DNA of 56,129 bases from Nitrospirota bacterium (lineage in GTDB: Bacteria; Nitrospirota; Nitrospiria; Nitrospirales; Nitrospiraceae), in the NCBI GenBank assembly GCA_020027965.1, contig JAHRHE010000005.1, positions 1 through 56,129 on the forward strand, in the 5' to 3' direction. Positions 49,777 to 56,129 of this stretch are shown here, piece after piece (within the stretch, counting starts at the first letter, position 1; the number at the start of each line of letters is the position of its first letter). A program made the position numbers and the translations under genes. The notes beneath the pieces were generated by a model. The model ran no database searches, was not told the origin of the DNA, and saw only the letters and a list, made by a program, of their open reading frames with translations.

Positions 49777-50058
49777 GTGAAGCTTTCGAGGGAACAGATC
49801 ACCCATATGGCCGAGTCGCTGGCGTTGCACTTGCTGGGGGAGGGACAGCTCGAGTTGGTTGGAGCGAGGCAAGCGCTGGTCGAGACGTTGGGCCAGGCGA
49901 TCACGGACGAACTGCAGGTCGAAGACCGGCTCAACGACGAAGTGCGCCAGCTCATGAAACGCTACGAGGCGGAGATCGAACGAGACCATGCCGATTACCA
50001 GAAAATGTTTACGATGATCAAGAGCCGATTGGTCAAGGAACGGGGACTCATCCTGTAA
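49777..50058 (+). CDS. DUF507 family protein, first of a pair
   Basis: A 93-residue DUF507 protein. It begins at GTG 49777 (GAGGG upstream) with KLSREQITHMAESL and continues with the helix-rich core ELQVEDRLNDEVRQLMKRYEAEIERDHADYQKMFTMIKSRLVKERGLIL. The frame is open upstream, but the family start is KLSRE. Function unknown. A second DUF507 gene follows. Confidence 0.85.
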   Translation: MKLSREQITHMAESLALHLLGEGQLELVGARQALVETLGQAITDELQVEDRLNDEVRQLMKRYEAEIERDHADYQKMFTMIKSRLVKERGLIL

Positions 50059-50221
50059 AGCGTGCTTCGTGAAGCGCACCTCGTGACCAGCCGTCGCCGC
50101 TCGCTTTGGCTGGTCCCCCGAAGCCCTGGGCGAAGGGGGAAGCGTCTCTCGTCCGAAACGTAATACGAGATGCGAGCAACGAACGACGTTTCTCGGATGT
50201 GCCTCACGGCACTAAGGCGTG

Positions 50222-50491
50222 ATGCTTACCGACGACAAAGTCACACACCTTGCGCATGTGCTGCTCGACTGTCTCAAGAAGACTCCAGTAGGCCGTCTGA
50301 GAGGTGATGAAACACAGGTGCTGCGAGGGATCAAGCGGGTGCTGGCCGGGGAGTTGCAACAGGGGGAGGAAGTGGATCGCGCGGTGCGCGCTCGCCTGGC
50401 TTCCTATTCGCGCCAGATTGTGGAGGGCAGCCCGGAGTGGGAGGTTCTCTACCGGAAAGCCTTTGCAGAGGAACGACGAAAACGAAAGTAG
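50222..50491 (+). CDS. DUF507 family protein, second of a pair
   Basis: An 89-residue, more basic DUF507 relative. It runs MLTDDKVTHLAHVLLDCLKKT through EEVDRAVRARLASYSRQIVEGSPEWEVLYRKAFAEERRKRK. It is shorter at the C-terminus, ending in a KRK tail, than the protein at 49777. A GTG one codon earlier could also start it. Tandem DUF507 pairs suggest a hetero-oligomer (inference). Confidence 0.82.
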   Translation: MLTDDKVTHLAHVLLDCLKKTPVGRLRGDETQVLRGIKRVLAGELQQGEEVDRAVRARLASYSRQIVEGSPEWEVLYRKAFAEERRKRK

Positions 50492-50509
50492 CCCTAGTCG
50501 AGGCGCTCG

Positions 50510-50725
50510 GCGGTCGGTCTGTGTCGGCCCTTCGACAAAGCTCCCTTCGACAGGGCTCAGGGCTAGCAGGACAGGCCCTTCGACCCCTCGACGAAGCTCT
50601 GGGTGGTGAGCCTGTCCCTCGATCCTCCTCGGGACCCTGAGGGTGTCGAAGGGTCGAACCACGAAGCTCAGCCTGCGATCGCTCGACCCAGAGGCTCTCG
50701 ACGGGCGAGCTCGGTCGAGTCGGGC
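50510..50725. repeat. CCCTTCGACARGCTCAGGG-type intergenic repeats
   Basis: Several overlapping copies of the word CCTTCGAC, and of AGCTC and GGGTCGAA in the complement (for example CCCTTCGACAGGGCTCAGGG near 50540 and GGTGTCGAAGGGTCGAACC near 50642), form inverted repeats across the gap. Elements of this kind are widespread between genes in many bacteria. Confidence 0.65.
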
Positions 50726-50784
50726 AGGCCATGAGGGCCGAGTGCAGACTACTTTTGAATTGAGCTGTTGCATGTGGAGGTCCC

Positions 50785-51234
50785 ATGAACGTCAACGGCG
50801 CACTGGTCATTGGCTTCCTGCTGCTGTGCCTAGCGGCCTGTTCCAGTACCGAAAAAGTGAAACCGCGGGCGCCGTTGGCGCTTAGTCCGGGCCTCCCGGC
50901 GGCGGCGGTTCAGCACACTGAGCAAGGGACGCAGGCGTATCTGCAGGGTCGTTATGATGAGGCCAAAGTTCACTTTGAGCAGGCGGTCGCCCTTGCCCCA
51001 ACTTCCGGCGAAGCGCACTACAATCTAGGTCTGGCCTTGTTTGCCCTCGGGGCCAGCGAGCAGGCCCGGGAGGAATTCATCCAGGCTGCCAATCTTGCGC
51101 CAGGCAACAGGGTCATTTGGGACTCGCCGGCGCTGCGACCCTTCGGCACGCCAGACCCGAACATTAAGAAAGAGACCAAGGCGCAGGAGTTCTCGACTCA
51201 AAAGCCCAGCTTCGGCGGTATCGGCCGACGCTGA
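50785..51234 (+). CDS. TPR lipoprotein
   Basis: A 149-residue lipoprotein. The lipobox LAAC has its Cys at residue 19. Two tetratricopeptide repeats (about 45-112) read HTEQGTQAYLQGRYDEAKVHFEQAVALAPTSGEAHYNLGLALFALGASEQAREEFIQAANLAPGN, followed by a basic, disordered tail. It probably acts as an envelope-bound scaffold (inference). GGAGG precedes the ATG. Confidence 0.88.
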   Translation: MNVNGALVIGFLLLCLAACSSTEKVKPRAPLALSPGLPAAAVQHTEQGTQAYLQGRYDEAKVHFEQAVALAPTSGEAHYNLGLALFALGASEQAREEFIQAANLAPGNRVIWDSPALRPFGTPDPNIKKETKAQEFSTQKPSFGGIGRR

Positions 51235-51386
51235 CGGGCTTCCCGCCTGGGTGGCATCGCTGTCTGCCATCCGGCGTCATGCCTGGATGGGTTCGCCGAT
51301 CGGTCCAGTGAGGCGACCGTGGGCCGTCAGATCATGTCGATCCTCTCCACTGCGAGATAGGGCGCGCGCCAGAGGCGGGTACCGGC

Positions 51387-52517
51387 ATGGCATTGCATGA
51401 TGGACCGCGGACAGACTCGTCCGGCATGCCGACTATGACTTCGCTGGAACAGATCGAGGCTGACGGCCATGAGCGGGTGACCATCTGCTGCGATTCTCGT
51501 ACCGGCCTGCACGCCATCATCGCCATTCACAGCACCAGGCGCGGGCCCGCCCTCGGTGGAGTGCGGATGTGGCCTTACTCGTCCATGGAGGATGCCTTGC
51601 GGGACGCGTTGCGCCTGTCCAAGGCCATGACCTTCAAGGCCGCCGTCAGCCGGCTCCCATTCGGCGGCGGGAAGGCGGTGATCATGGGCGACCCGGCACG
51701 GCAGAAGCGGCCTGCGCTGCTGACCGCGTTCGGACGCGTGCTCGACAGCCTGGGTGGGCGGTATATCACAGCCCAAGATGTGGGAATGACCGTCGCGGAC
51801 ATGGAACGGATCCGTCGGGTGACGCCCTACGTCACCGGAACTGCGGTGGGACGGGGTGGGAGCGGGGACCCATCCGAGATGACCGCGATCGGCGTGGTGC
51901 ATGGGATGCGCGCGGTGGTCGAGGAGCTGGACGGCGCCTCGGGGGGACCAGCCCGCCTGCAGGGCGTTCGCGTCGCGATTCAGGGATTGGGGAAAGTCGG
52001 CTATCGTCTGGCCGCGCTCCTGCATCAGGAGGGCGCCGACCTGATCCTGACGGATCTTGATCACGAACTGGCAGACCGGGCTGGACGGGAACTCGGAGCG
52101 AAGGTCGTGGGGGAGGATGAGATCTTCGAAGCGACCTGTGATCTCCTGGCTCCCTGCGCGCTGGGCGGCATTCTCAACAGCAAGACTATTCCCTGCTTGC
52201 GCTGCCGGGCTGTGGCGGGTTCCGCGAATAATCAACTGGCTGAGCCGGAGGACGGTGAGCGCCTGCAGGGACGCGGGATCCTGTATGCCCCCGACTTCGT
52301 CATCAATGCCGGAGGGCTCATCAACATTGCCGTAGGGTTCGGACGGGGTGGCTACGATCGGGCCAAAGCCGAACGGCGTACCCAAACGATCTCTTCGAGG
52401 CTGAAGGAGGTCTTCAGGATCGCCAAAGCCCGAGGGTGCTCGACTGCGACGGCGGCCGAGCGACTTGGTGAAGCCCGGCTGCGGAGCAGTCCGCGCAGGC
52501 GGGCGGCGGAACGGTAA
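51387..52517 (+). CDS. Glu/Leu/Phe/Val dehydrogenase (leucine-dehydrogenase-like)
   Basis: NAD-dependent amino-acid dehydrogenase. The N-terminal catalytic domain has RGPALGGVRMWPY, MTFKAAVSRLPFGGGKAVI with the catalytic lysines K84 and K96, and YITAQDVGM. The Rossmann domain has VAIQGLGKVGYRLAALL and LTDLD. VAGSANNQLAE and YAPDFVINAGGLI close the fold. Similar to leucine dehydrogenase. 376 residues; ATGs at residues 14 and 17 are alternative starts. The C-terminus is Arg-rich. Confidence 0.9.
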   Translation: MALHDGPRTDSSGMPTMTSLEQIEADGHERVTICCDSRTGLHAIIAIHSTRRGPALGGVRMWPYSSMEDALRDALRLSKAMTFKAAVSRLPFGGGKAVIMGDPARQKRPALLTAFGRVLDSLGGRYITAQDVGMTVADMERIRRVTPYVTGTAVGRGGSGDPSEMTAIGVVHGMRAVVEELDGASGGPARLQGVRVAIQGLGKVGYRLAALLHQEGADLILTDLDHELADRAGRELGAKVVGEDEIFEATCDLLAPCALGGILNSKTIPCLRCRAVAGSANNQLAEPEDGERLQGRGILYAPDFVINAGGLINIAVGFGRGGYDRAKAERRTQTISSRLKEVFRIAKARGCSTATAAERLGEARLRSSPRRRAAER

Positions 52518-52576
52518 GGCTGTCCACCGGCGCAGTCAGTCCTGGATCCTTCAGGACATGAGAGGGGAGCGGAAGC

Positions 52577-53050
52577 ATGGAGAAAGAATTGAAGGCGGGC
52601 GATCAGGCGCCGGACTTTTCCTTGCCGAACGAAAGCGGGAAGCCGATCAGCCTCACAAACCTCCGCGGGAAGCAAGTGATCCTGTACTTCTACCCCAAGG
52701 ATGATACCCCAGGCTGTACCAAGGAAGCCTGTAGTTTCCGAGATTCCCTGAAGCGGGTCGAGAAAGCGGGCTCGGTGGTCTTGGGCGTGAGTCTGGACGA
52801 CGGGGAATCTCACCGGAAGTTTATCGTGAAACATCGGTTGCCGTTTCCCCTGTTGTGCGATGTGAATGCCACGGTGTCGAAAGCCTATGGGGTGTACAAG
52901 CAGAAGCACATGTACGGCAAGAAGTTCTGGGGCATCGAACGAAGCACATTCCTGATCGGCGAGGCCGGCATCATCAAGGCGGTGTTCCGCAAAGTGAAGG
53001 TGGACGGACATGTGGACGAAGTCTTAGCAGCCCTGAAGGGTGACGGGTGA
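52577..53050 (+). CDS. bcp: Thioredoxin-dependent thiol peroxidase (Bcp/PrxQ)
   Basis: Reduces peroxides with electrons from thioredoxin. A 157-residue peroxiredoxin of the PrxQ type with the peroxidatic C47 in TPGCTKEAC and the resolving C52 five residues later. YFYPKDDTPGCT and GIERSTFLI are the diagnostic blocks. The last residues (KGDG) and the stop codon lie inside the GTGACG inverted repeat that starts at 53040. GGAGCGG lies ahead of the ATG. Confidence 0.95.
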   Translation: MEKELKAGDQAPDFSLPNESGKPISLTNLRGKQVILYFYPKDDTPGCTKEACSFRDSLKRVEKAGSVVLGVSLDDGESHRKFIVKHRLPFPLLCDVNATVSKAYGVYKQKHMYGKKFWGIERSTFLIGEAGIIKAVFRKVKVDGHVDEVLAALKGDG

Positions 53051-53130
53051 CGCGTGACGAGCGAGGCGTGCCGAGGCTCAGGCGGTCCGGTGTGCTCTCC
53101 CCGTCACGCGTCACGGGTCACGCGTCACGG
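53040..53130. repeat. GTGACGCGTGACG inverted repeat overlapping the bcp stop
   Basis: GTGACGGGTGACGCGTGACG (53040-53059) faces a 30-base array of CGTCAC words (53101-53130). At least 13 consecutive bases pair perfectly, and most of 20. It contains the end of bcp and stops six bases before the next ATG. Confidence 0.7.
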
Positions 53131-53135
53131 TCTTT

Positions 53136-53375
53136 ATGGATGATCGTGAAAAAACCTGGCATGGACTGCGGGCGGCCTCGCTCTCGATCATGGCCGGTGT
53201 TGGCCATCTTTATCTTGGAGACAAGCGAGGGTATGCCGTTTTCGCGTTTGGGGCAATCCTGGTGGTCATTTCCAAGCTGGTGTGGCAGCCGGCCGAACTC
53301 CTGTACCTGAGCCTGGCGATCTTTTCCGCCGTGGACGCGTACTCGATCGCCAAGCGCGGGCATGGGCTCATGTGA
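53136..53375 (+). CDS. TM2-like small membrane protein
   Basis: A 79-residue protein with two or three hydrophobic segments (about 12-26, 32-48 and 54-68). The GVGHLYLGDKRG segment and a later SAVDAYSIAKRG match the GxGxxYxG and DAYxxA features of TM2-type proteins. The function of these is unknown. It starts right after the GTGACG repeat. Confidence 0.7.
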   Translation: MDDREKTWHGLRAASLSIMAGVGHLYLGDKRGYAVFAFGAILVVISKLVWQPAELLYLSLAIFSAVDAYSIAKRGHGLM

Positions 53376-53425
53376 GTCTGGCGAGAGGCAGGAGAAGGGT
53401 GGTTCGTTATAAAAAAAGGAGAACG

Positions 53426-54793
53426 GTGCCGAAACGAAAGTCAGGAAATCGAGGCCCGGTTCGCTCCAGGGTCCCATACATCAAAATAGTTCCGCCGGGT
53501 CCAAAGGCCCGCGCGTGGGTCAACCGTGATGAGCAAGTGCTCTCGCAGTCCGTGACTCGAATCTATCCGCTTGTGATCGAAAAGGCGCGCGGCGCAATGG
53601 TGGAGGACGTAGATGGGAACCGCTATCTGGACTTTACGGCCGGCATCGCCGTGGTCGCGACCGGCCATTCGCATCCAGAGGTGGTGAAAGCGATCTGCGA
53701 GCAGGCAGCGCGCTTCGTGCACATGTCCGGTACCGACTTTTATTATCCGGCCCAGGTCAAGCTAGCCGAGATTATGGACCGCATCACTCCGGGCAAAAGT
53801 CCCAAGCGCACGTTCTTCAGCAACTCCGGCACCGAGGCGGTAGAAGCAGCCTTCAAGCTCGCCCGCTACCAAACTCGCCGCCCACTCATGATTGCCTTCC
53901 AGGGAGCTTTTCACGGCCGCACGATGGGCGCCCTCTCCCTCACAGCGAGCAAAGCCGTCCAGCGCCGGCACTTCTCCCCGCTGGTTCCAGGAGTGACGCA
54001 CGTTCCCTATGCGTCCTGCTACCGTTGCCCGTACGGGTTGACCTATCCCTCCTGCAAAATGCATTGCGTGAATATCATCCGGGACTGGTACTTCAAGAGT
54101 CTTGTGCCCCCGGAGGATGTCGCCGCCATCGTGGTGGAACCCATTCAAGGAGAAGGGGGTGTCATCGTGCCCCCGCCTGAGTTCCTTCCGATGCTGGCTG
54201 ACATGGCCAAGGAGTTCGGCATCCTGCTGATTGCCGACGAGGTGCAGACGGGGATGGGCCGCACGGGAAAGATGTTTGCGGTCGAGCACTGGAACGTGCA
54301 ACCGGATATCATCGCCGTCGGAAAGGGAATTGCGTCCGGCCTGCCGATGGGTGCCACGGTAGCGTCGACGGATGTGATGAGCTGGCAGGCCGGATCGCAT
54401 GCCAACACATTCGGCGGAAATCCCGTTGCCTGCGAGTCGGCGCTGGTCACGATTGAGTTACTGCAGCGGAATTTGGTGGCCAATGCCGCGAAGCTGGGGG
54501 CGTATCTCCTGCAAGAATTGGCCAAGCTGAAGGACCGGCACCGGCTGATCGGGGATGTCCGCGGCAAGGGCCTGCTGATCGGAATCGAATGCGTGCGCGA
54601 TCGCGAGACAAAGGAGATGGCGATCCAGGAGCGGAACGATATTATCCAGCGGTGCTTTCGCAAGGGGCTGCTCCTCCTCGGCTGCGGCCAGAACGTGATC
54701 AGAATCGTGCCCCCGCTCCTGATCACGAGACGCGAGGCCGACACGGCCCTGGAGATACTGGATGCGGTGTTCACCGATGTCGAGGGCGGCTAG
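53426..54793 (+). CDS. Class III aminotransferase (acetylornithine/4-aminobutyrate type)
   Basis: PLP-dependent aminotransferase of 455 residues. Blocks are FSNSGTEAVEAAFKLARY, AFQGAFHGRTMGALSLTASK, EPIQGEGG, IADEVQTGMGRTG and AVGKGIASGLPMG with the PLP lysine, then HANTFGGNPVAC. The YASCYRCPYGLTYPSCKMHC cysteine cluster is a feature of the archaeal/GABA-type branch. The GTG at 53426 has AAGGAG just ahead, and the N-terminus PKRKSGNRG is basic. Earlier codons overlap the TM2-like gene. The exact substrate (GABA, acetylornithine or another) is open. Confidence 0.9.
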   Translation: MPKRKSGNRGPVRSRVPYIKIVPPGPKARAWVNRDEQVLSQSVTRIYPLVIEKARGAMVEDVDGNRYLDFTAGIAVVATGHSHPEVVKAICEQAARFVHMSGTDFYYPAQVKLAEIMDRITPGKSPKRTFFSNSGTEAVEAAFKLARYQTRRPLMIAFQGAFHGRTMGALSLTASKAVQRRHFSPLVPGVTHVPYASCYRCPYGLTYPSCKMHCVNIIRDWYFKSLVPPEDVAAIVVEPIQGEGGVIVPPPEFLPMLADMAKEFGILLIADEVQTGMGRTGKMFAVEHWNVQPDIIAVGKGIASGLPMGATVASTDVMSWQAGSHANTFGGNPVACESALVTIELLQRNLVANAAKLGAYLLQELAKLKDRHRLIGDVRGKGLLIGIECVRDRETKEMAIQERNDIIQRCFRKGLLLLGCGQNVIRIVPPLLITRREADTALEILDAVFTDVEGG

Positions 54794-54795
54794 GA

Positions 54796-54890
54796 AATGC
54801 AAAATGTAAAATGACAAATGAAGAAAGCAAAACGAAAAATGCGGACCTGAAATTTGCACTTTTTGCATTTTGCATTTTGAATTGTTCATT
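54796..54890. repeat. AAATGCAAAATG...TTTTGCATTTTG repeat, copy 3
   Basis: GAAATGCAAAATG on the left and a TTTGCACTTTTTGCATTTTG block on the right, ending GAATTGTTCATTGGG. Same family as 15770-15848 and 22963-23045. Here it contains the start codon and the leader of the gene at 54811. Confidence 0.7.
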
Positions 54891-55716
54891 GGGCGTGTCG
54901 GAGACAGTGCTGGCGGCTGCAAAGCTTTCCGGCACGCTCACCATCCGTGATGCCTTGGCCATGCCGGGTCGCCCGGTCAGGATCGAGGCCAGGCTTGTCC
55001 ACAGTGCTCTTTTCGCTCAGACCGGCTTGGGCGGTGAGCAGCTCGAATTCTTCGCGGGGGAGCGGCGAATCGGGCAGGCGATGACTGGAGGCGACGGCCG
55101 TGCGTTTCTCGAATGGACGCCGCGCATGCGCGGGAACCATGCCGTCACGGTCAAAGTCGCGCCCGGACAGCGAGTGGAGAGCGTACCAGCTAGCGCGATC
55201 GTGGCCTGTTGGGAACGCCGCCGCCCTATCCTTCTGGTGGAGATAGGGGCTCTCGCCGAGGAGACCAAATCCCCGGTCGTGCCGCTCCCGCGCTCGCCGG
55301 CCTCAGTCGGCCGCCAGGAAGACCCCGAGCCCGCTCGGGATGCCGTCGCGGTTCTGAAACAACTGAGCCAATTCTTCTACAATGTGATCTATCTCTCCCA
55401 CGGCGAGACTGGCCCGGGAAGCAGCATGGGCGACACTGGGGACGTGCGCGAGTGGCTGCGGCGGCACGAGTTTCCACCCGGGCTGTCGCTGACGGTGAAG
55501 GCTGGCAGGACCGCTCTCGAAGAGAAGCTTGACGAGCTGAAGGCTGAGGGGTGGGATAACGTTCAGGCTGGCGTCGGTCGGACCGTGGAGTTTGCCGAAG
55601 TCCTCCTCGCCCATCGGATGAAAGTGGTGATTCTGGAGGGGGCCAACCAGCTCGACAAGCTCCCCAAGAAAGCGCAGGCAGTGAAGGACTGGAAAGAGGT
55701 TCGAAAGAAACTGTGA
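54811..55716 (+). CDS. Hypothetical protein with repeat-derived signal peptide and Ig-like domain
   Basis: A 301-residue protein as read from the ATG at 54811. The first 27 codons lie inside repeat copy 3 and encode a signal-peptide-like stretch (FALFAFCILNCSLGVSETVLAAA). Residues about 38-130 look like an Ig-like or carboxypeptidase-regulatory beta domain (GTLTIRDALAMPGRPVRIEARLVH and GNHAVTVKVAPGQRV). The rest (150-301) has VAVLKQLSQFFYNVIYLSH, WLRRHEFPPGLSLTVKAG and a KVVILEGANQLDKLP end. It resembles HAD-like phosphatidate-phosphatase-type folds only loosely, and I do not assign a function. Without the repeat the protein would have no obvious export signal. Confidence 0.7.
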   Translation: MTNEESKTKNADLKFALFAFCILNCSLGVSETVLAAAKLSGTLTIRDALAMPGRPVRIEARLVHSALFAQTGLGGEQLEFFAGERRIGQAMTGGDGRAFLEWTPRMRGNHAVTVKVAPGQRVESVPASAIVACWERRRPILLVEIGALAEETKSPVVPLPRSPASVGRQEDPEPARDAVAVLKQLSQFFYNVIYLSHGETGPGSSMGDTGDVREWLRRHEFPPGLSLTVKAGRTALEEKLDELKAEGWDNVQAGVGRTVEFAEVLLAHRMKVVILEGANQLDKLPKKAQAVKDWKEVRKKL

Positions 55717-56129
55717 GCGAGTGCTGGCCTCAAGGGCGCGGACGAGTGCCTCCATTCTCCATCCATAGCTCACTCTAAGTGGGTGATTGGGTTGCCCCGC
55801 ATGGCGCGCGTCCGGCGAACCCAGTAACCGCTATACCAAAGACCCGGTGGCTTGGCTGACCCCTAGTGCGCGCGTCACGACCCGTTGCAACGAAGGGCAA
55901 CGGGTCCCCCGGCACTCCATCCTCCATTTATTTTCAGAGGACGGGCGGCTGGGCTGGCCTTCACTGCGCGCGTCATCACCCGTTGCAATTCTGAAGAGCA
56001 ACGGGTACCCGGCACACCTCCACCCCTGGCTTTCTCCGGCGGCGAGTGGCCGGGTGGCCTCAGACTGCGCGCGTCGAGCGAGCACTCTATCCTCCAGGGC
56101 CTCTACGAACAATCCTGAGTGCGCGCTCC
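55717..56129. other. Intergenic stretch with tandem ~100-bp units
   Basis: No gene is supported. The stretch consists mostly of the tandem units described at 55867. Confidence 0.5.
55867..56100. repeat. Three tandem ~100-bp units
   Basis: TGCGCGCGTC recurs at 55867, 55965 and 56066 (98 and 101 bases apart). The first two units contain an ACCCGTTGCAA...GCAACGGGT hairpin and a CCCGGCAC word; the third lacks the hairpin. A GGCTGGCCT/GGGTGGCCT word precedes units two and three. The hairpin matches that at 1941-1980. Confidence 0.65.

Noticed and set aside
55867-56100. CRISPR array
   Set aside because: Unit length of about 100 bases with internal hairpins, only three units, no 28-37-base repeat with unique spacers and no cas genes.

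Overview
The window is GC-rich DNA from a Gram-negative (diderm) bacterium. It carries lptD, two genes of hopanoid/squalene synthesis (hpnD and hpnE), a TIGR03546/TIGR03545 gene pair, a B12-dependent ribonucleotide reductase, paired DUF507 genes and many sigma-54 and c-di-GMP signalling genes. Together with the character of the intergenic repeats this best fits Nitrospirota (Nitrospira-like); that assignment is inference. No rRNA, tRNA, CRISPR array, transposase or integrase was recognised.

Layout. 0-2 kb: a lipoprotein, a family 4 uracil-DNA glycosylase and two tiny membrane-protein genes. 2.2-6.0 kb: a run of seven short plus-strand genes (zinc-ribbon membrane proteins, a PH-domain protein, a DUF7674-like protein, orphans). 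Three of them share related sigma-70 promoters and the run is interrupted by dispersed repeats; it looks like a mobile-cassette island without an integrase. 6.0-15.2 kb: plsC-type acyltransferase, then on the minus strand msrA, hpnE, hpnD, a BtuF-like binding protein, a HAD phosphatase, an SH3-like membrane protein, amrB and class II nrdJ. 15.3-22.3 kb: yjbQ, a TIGR03546/03545 pair, a PHP phosphoesterase and a FolB-methyltransferase fusion. 22.4-26.6 kb: molybdopterin synthesis (moaC, a moaD-moaE fusion, moaA), a Ni/Co transporter and an MBL-fold phosphodiesterase. 26.7-34.7 kb: accD, folC, lptD, a TPR-like secreted protein, a cytochrome c, trxA and recN.

34.7-44.3 kb (minus strand) is the most unusual part. 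A 1277-residue protein combines a receiver domain, a PAS domain, two PilZ domains, a LuxD-like acyl-ACP thioesterase/acyltransferase domain with its Ser-Asp-His triad in place, and a SAM methyltransferase domain. Its stop codon overlaps the start of a 977-residue histidine kinase with a duplicated seven-helix sensor region. That gene overlaps an NtrC-type sigma-54 response regulator, and a receiver-HD-GYP (RpfG-like) regulator follows on the same strand. The set has the parts for linking fatty-acyl chemistry to c-di-GMP, by analogy with DSF/Rpf signalling. The function is inferred, not shown.

45.3-56.1 kb: a secreted protein resembling SURNod19/PHM-type proteins, a SnoaL-like secreted protein, a PP2C phosphatase with a YprB-like nuclease, a cyclophilin-like protein, tandem DUF507 genes, a TPR lipoprotein, a leucine-dehydrogenase-like enzyme, a Bcp peroxiredoxin, a TM2-like membrane protein, a class III aminotransferase and a secreted protein whose leader is encoded by an intergenic repeat. 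Intergenic spaces throughout hold several families of short repeats, described individually.
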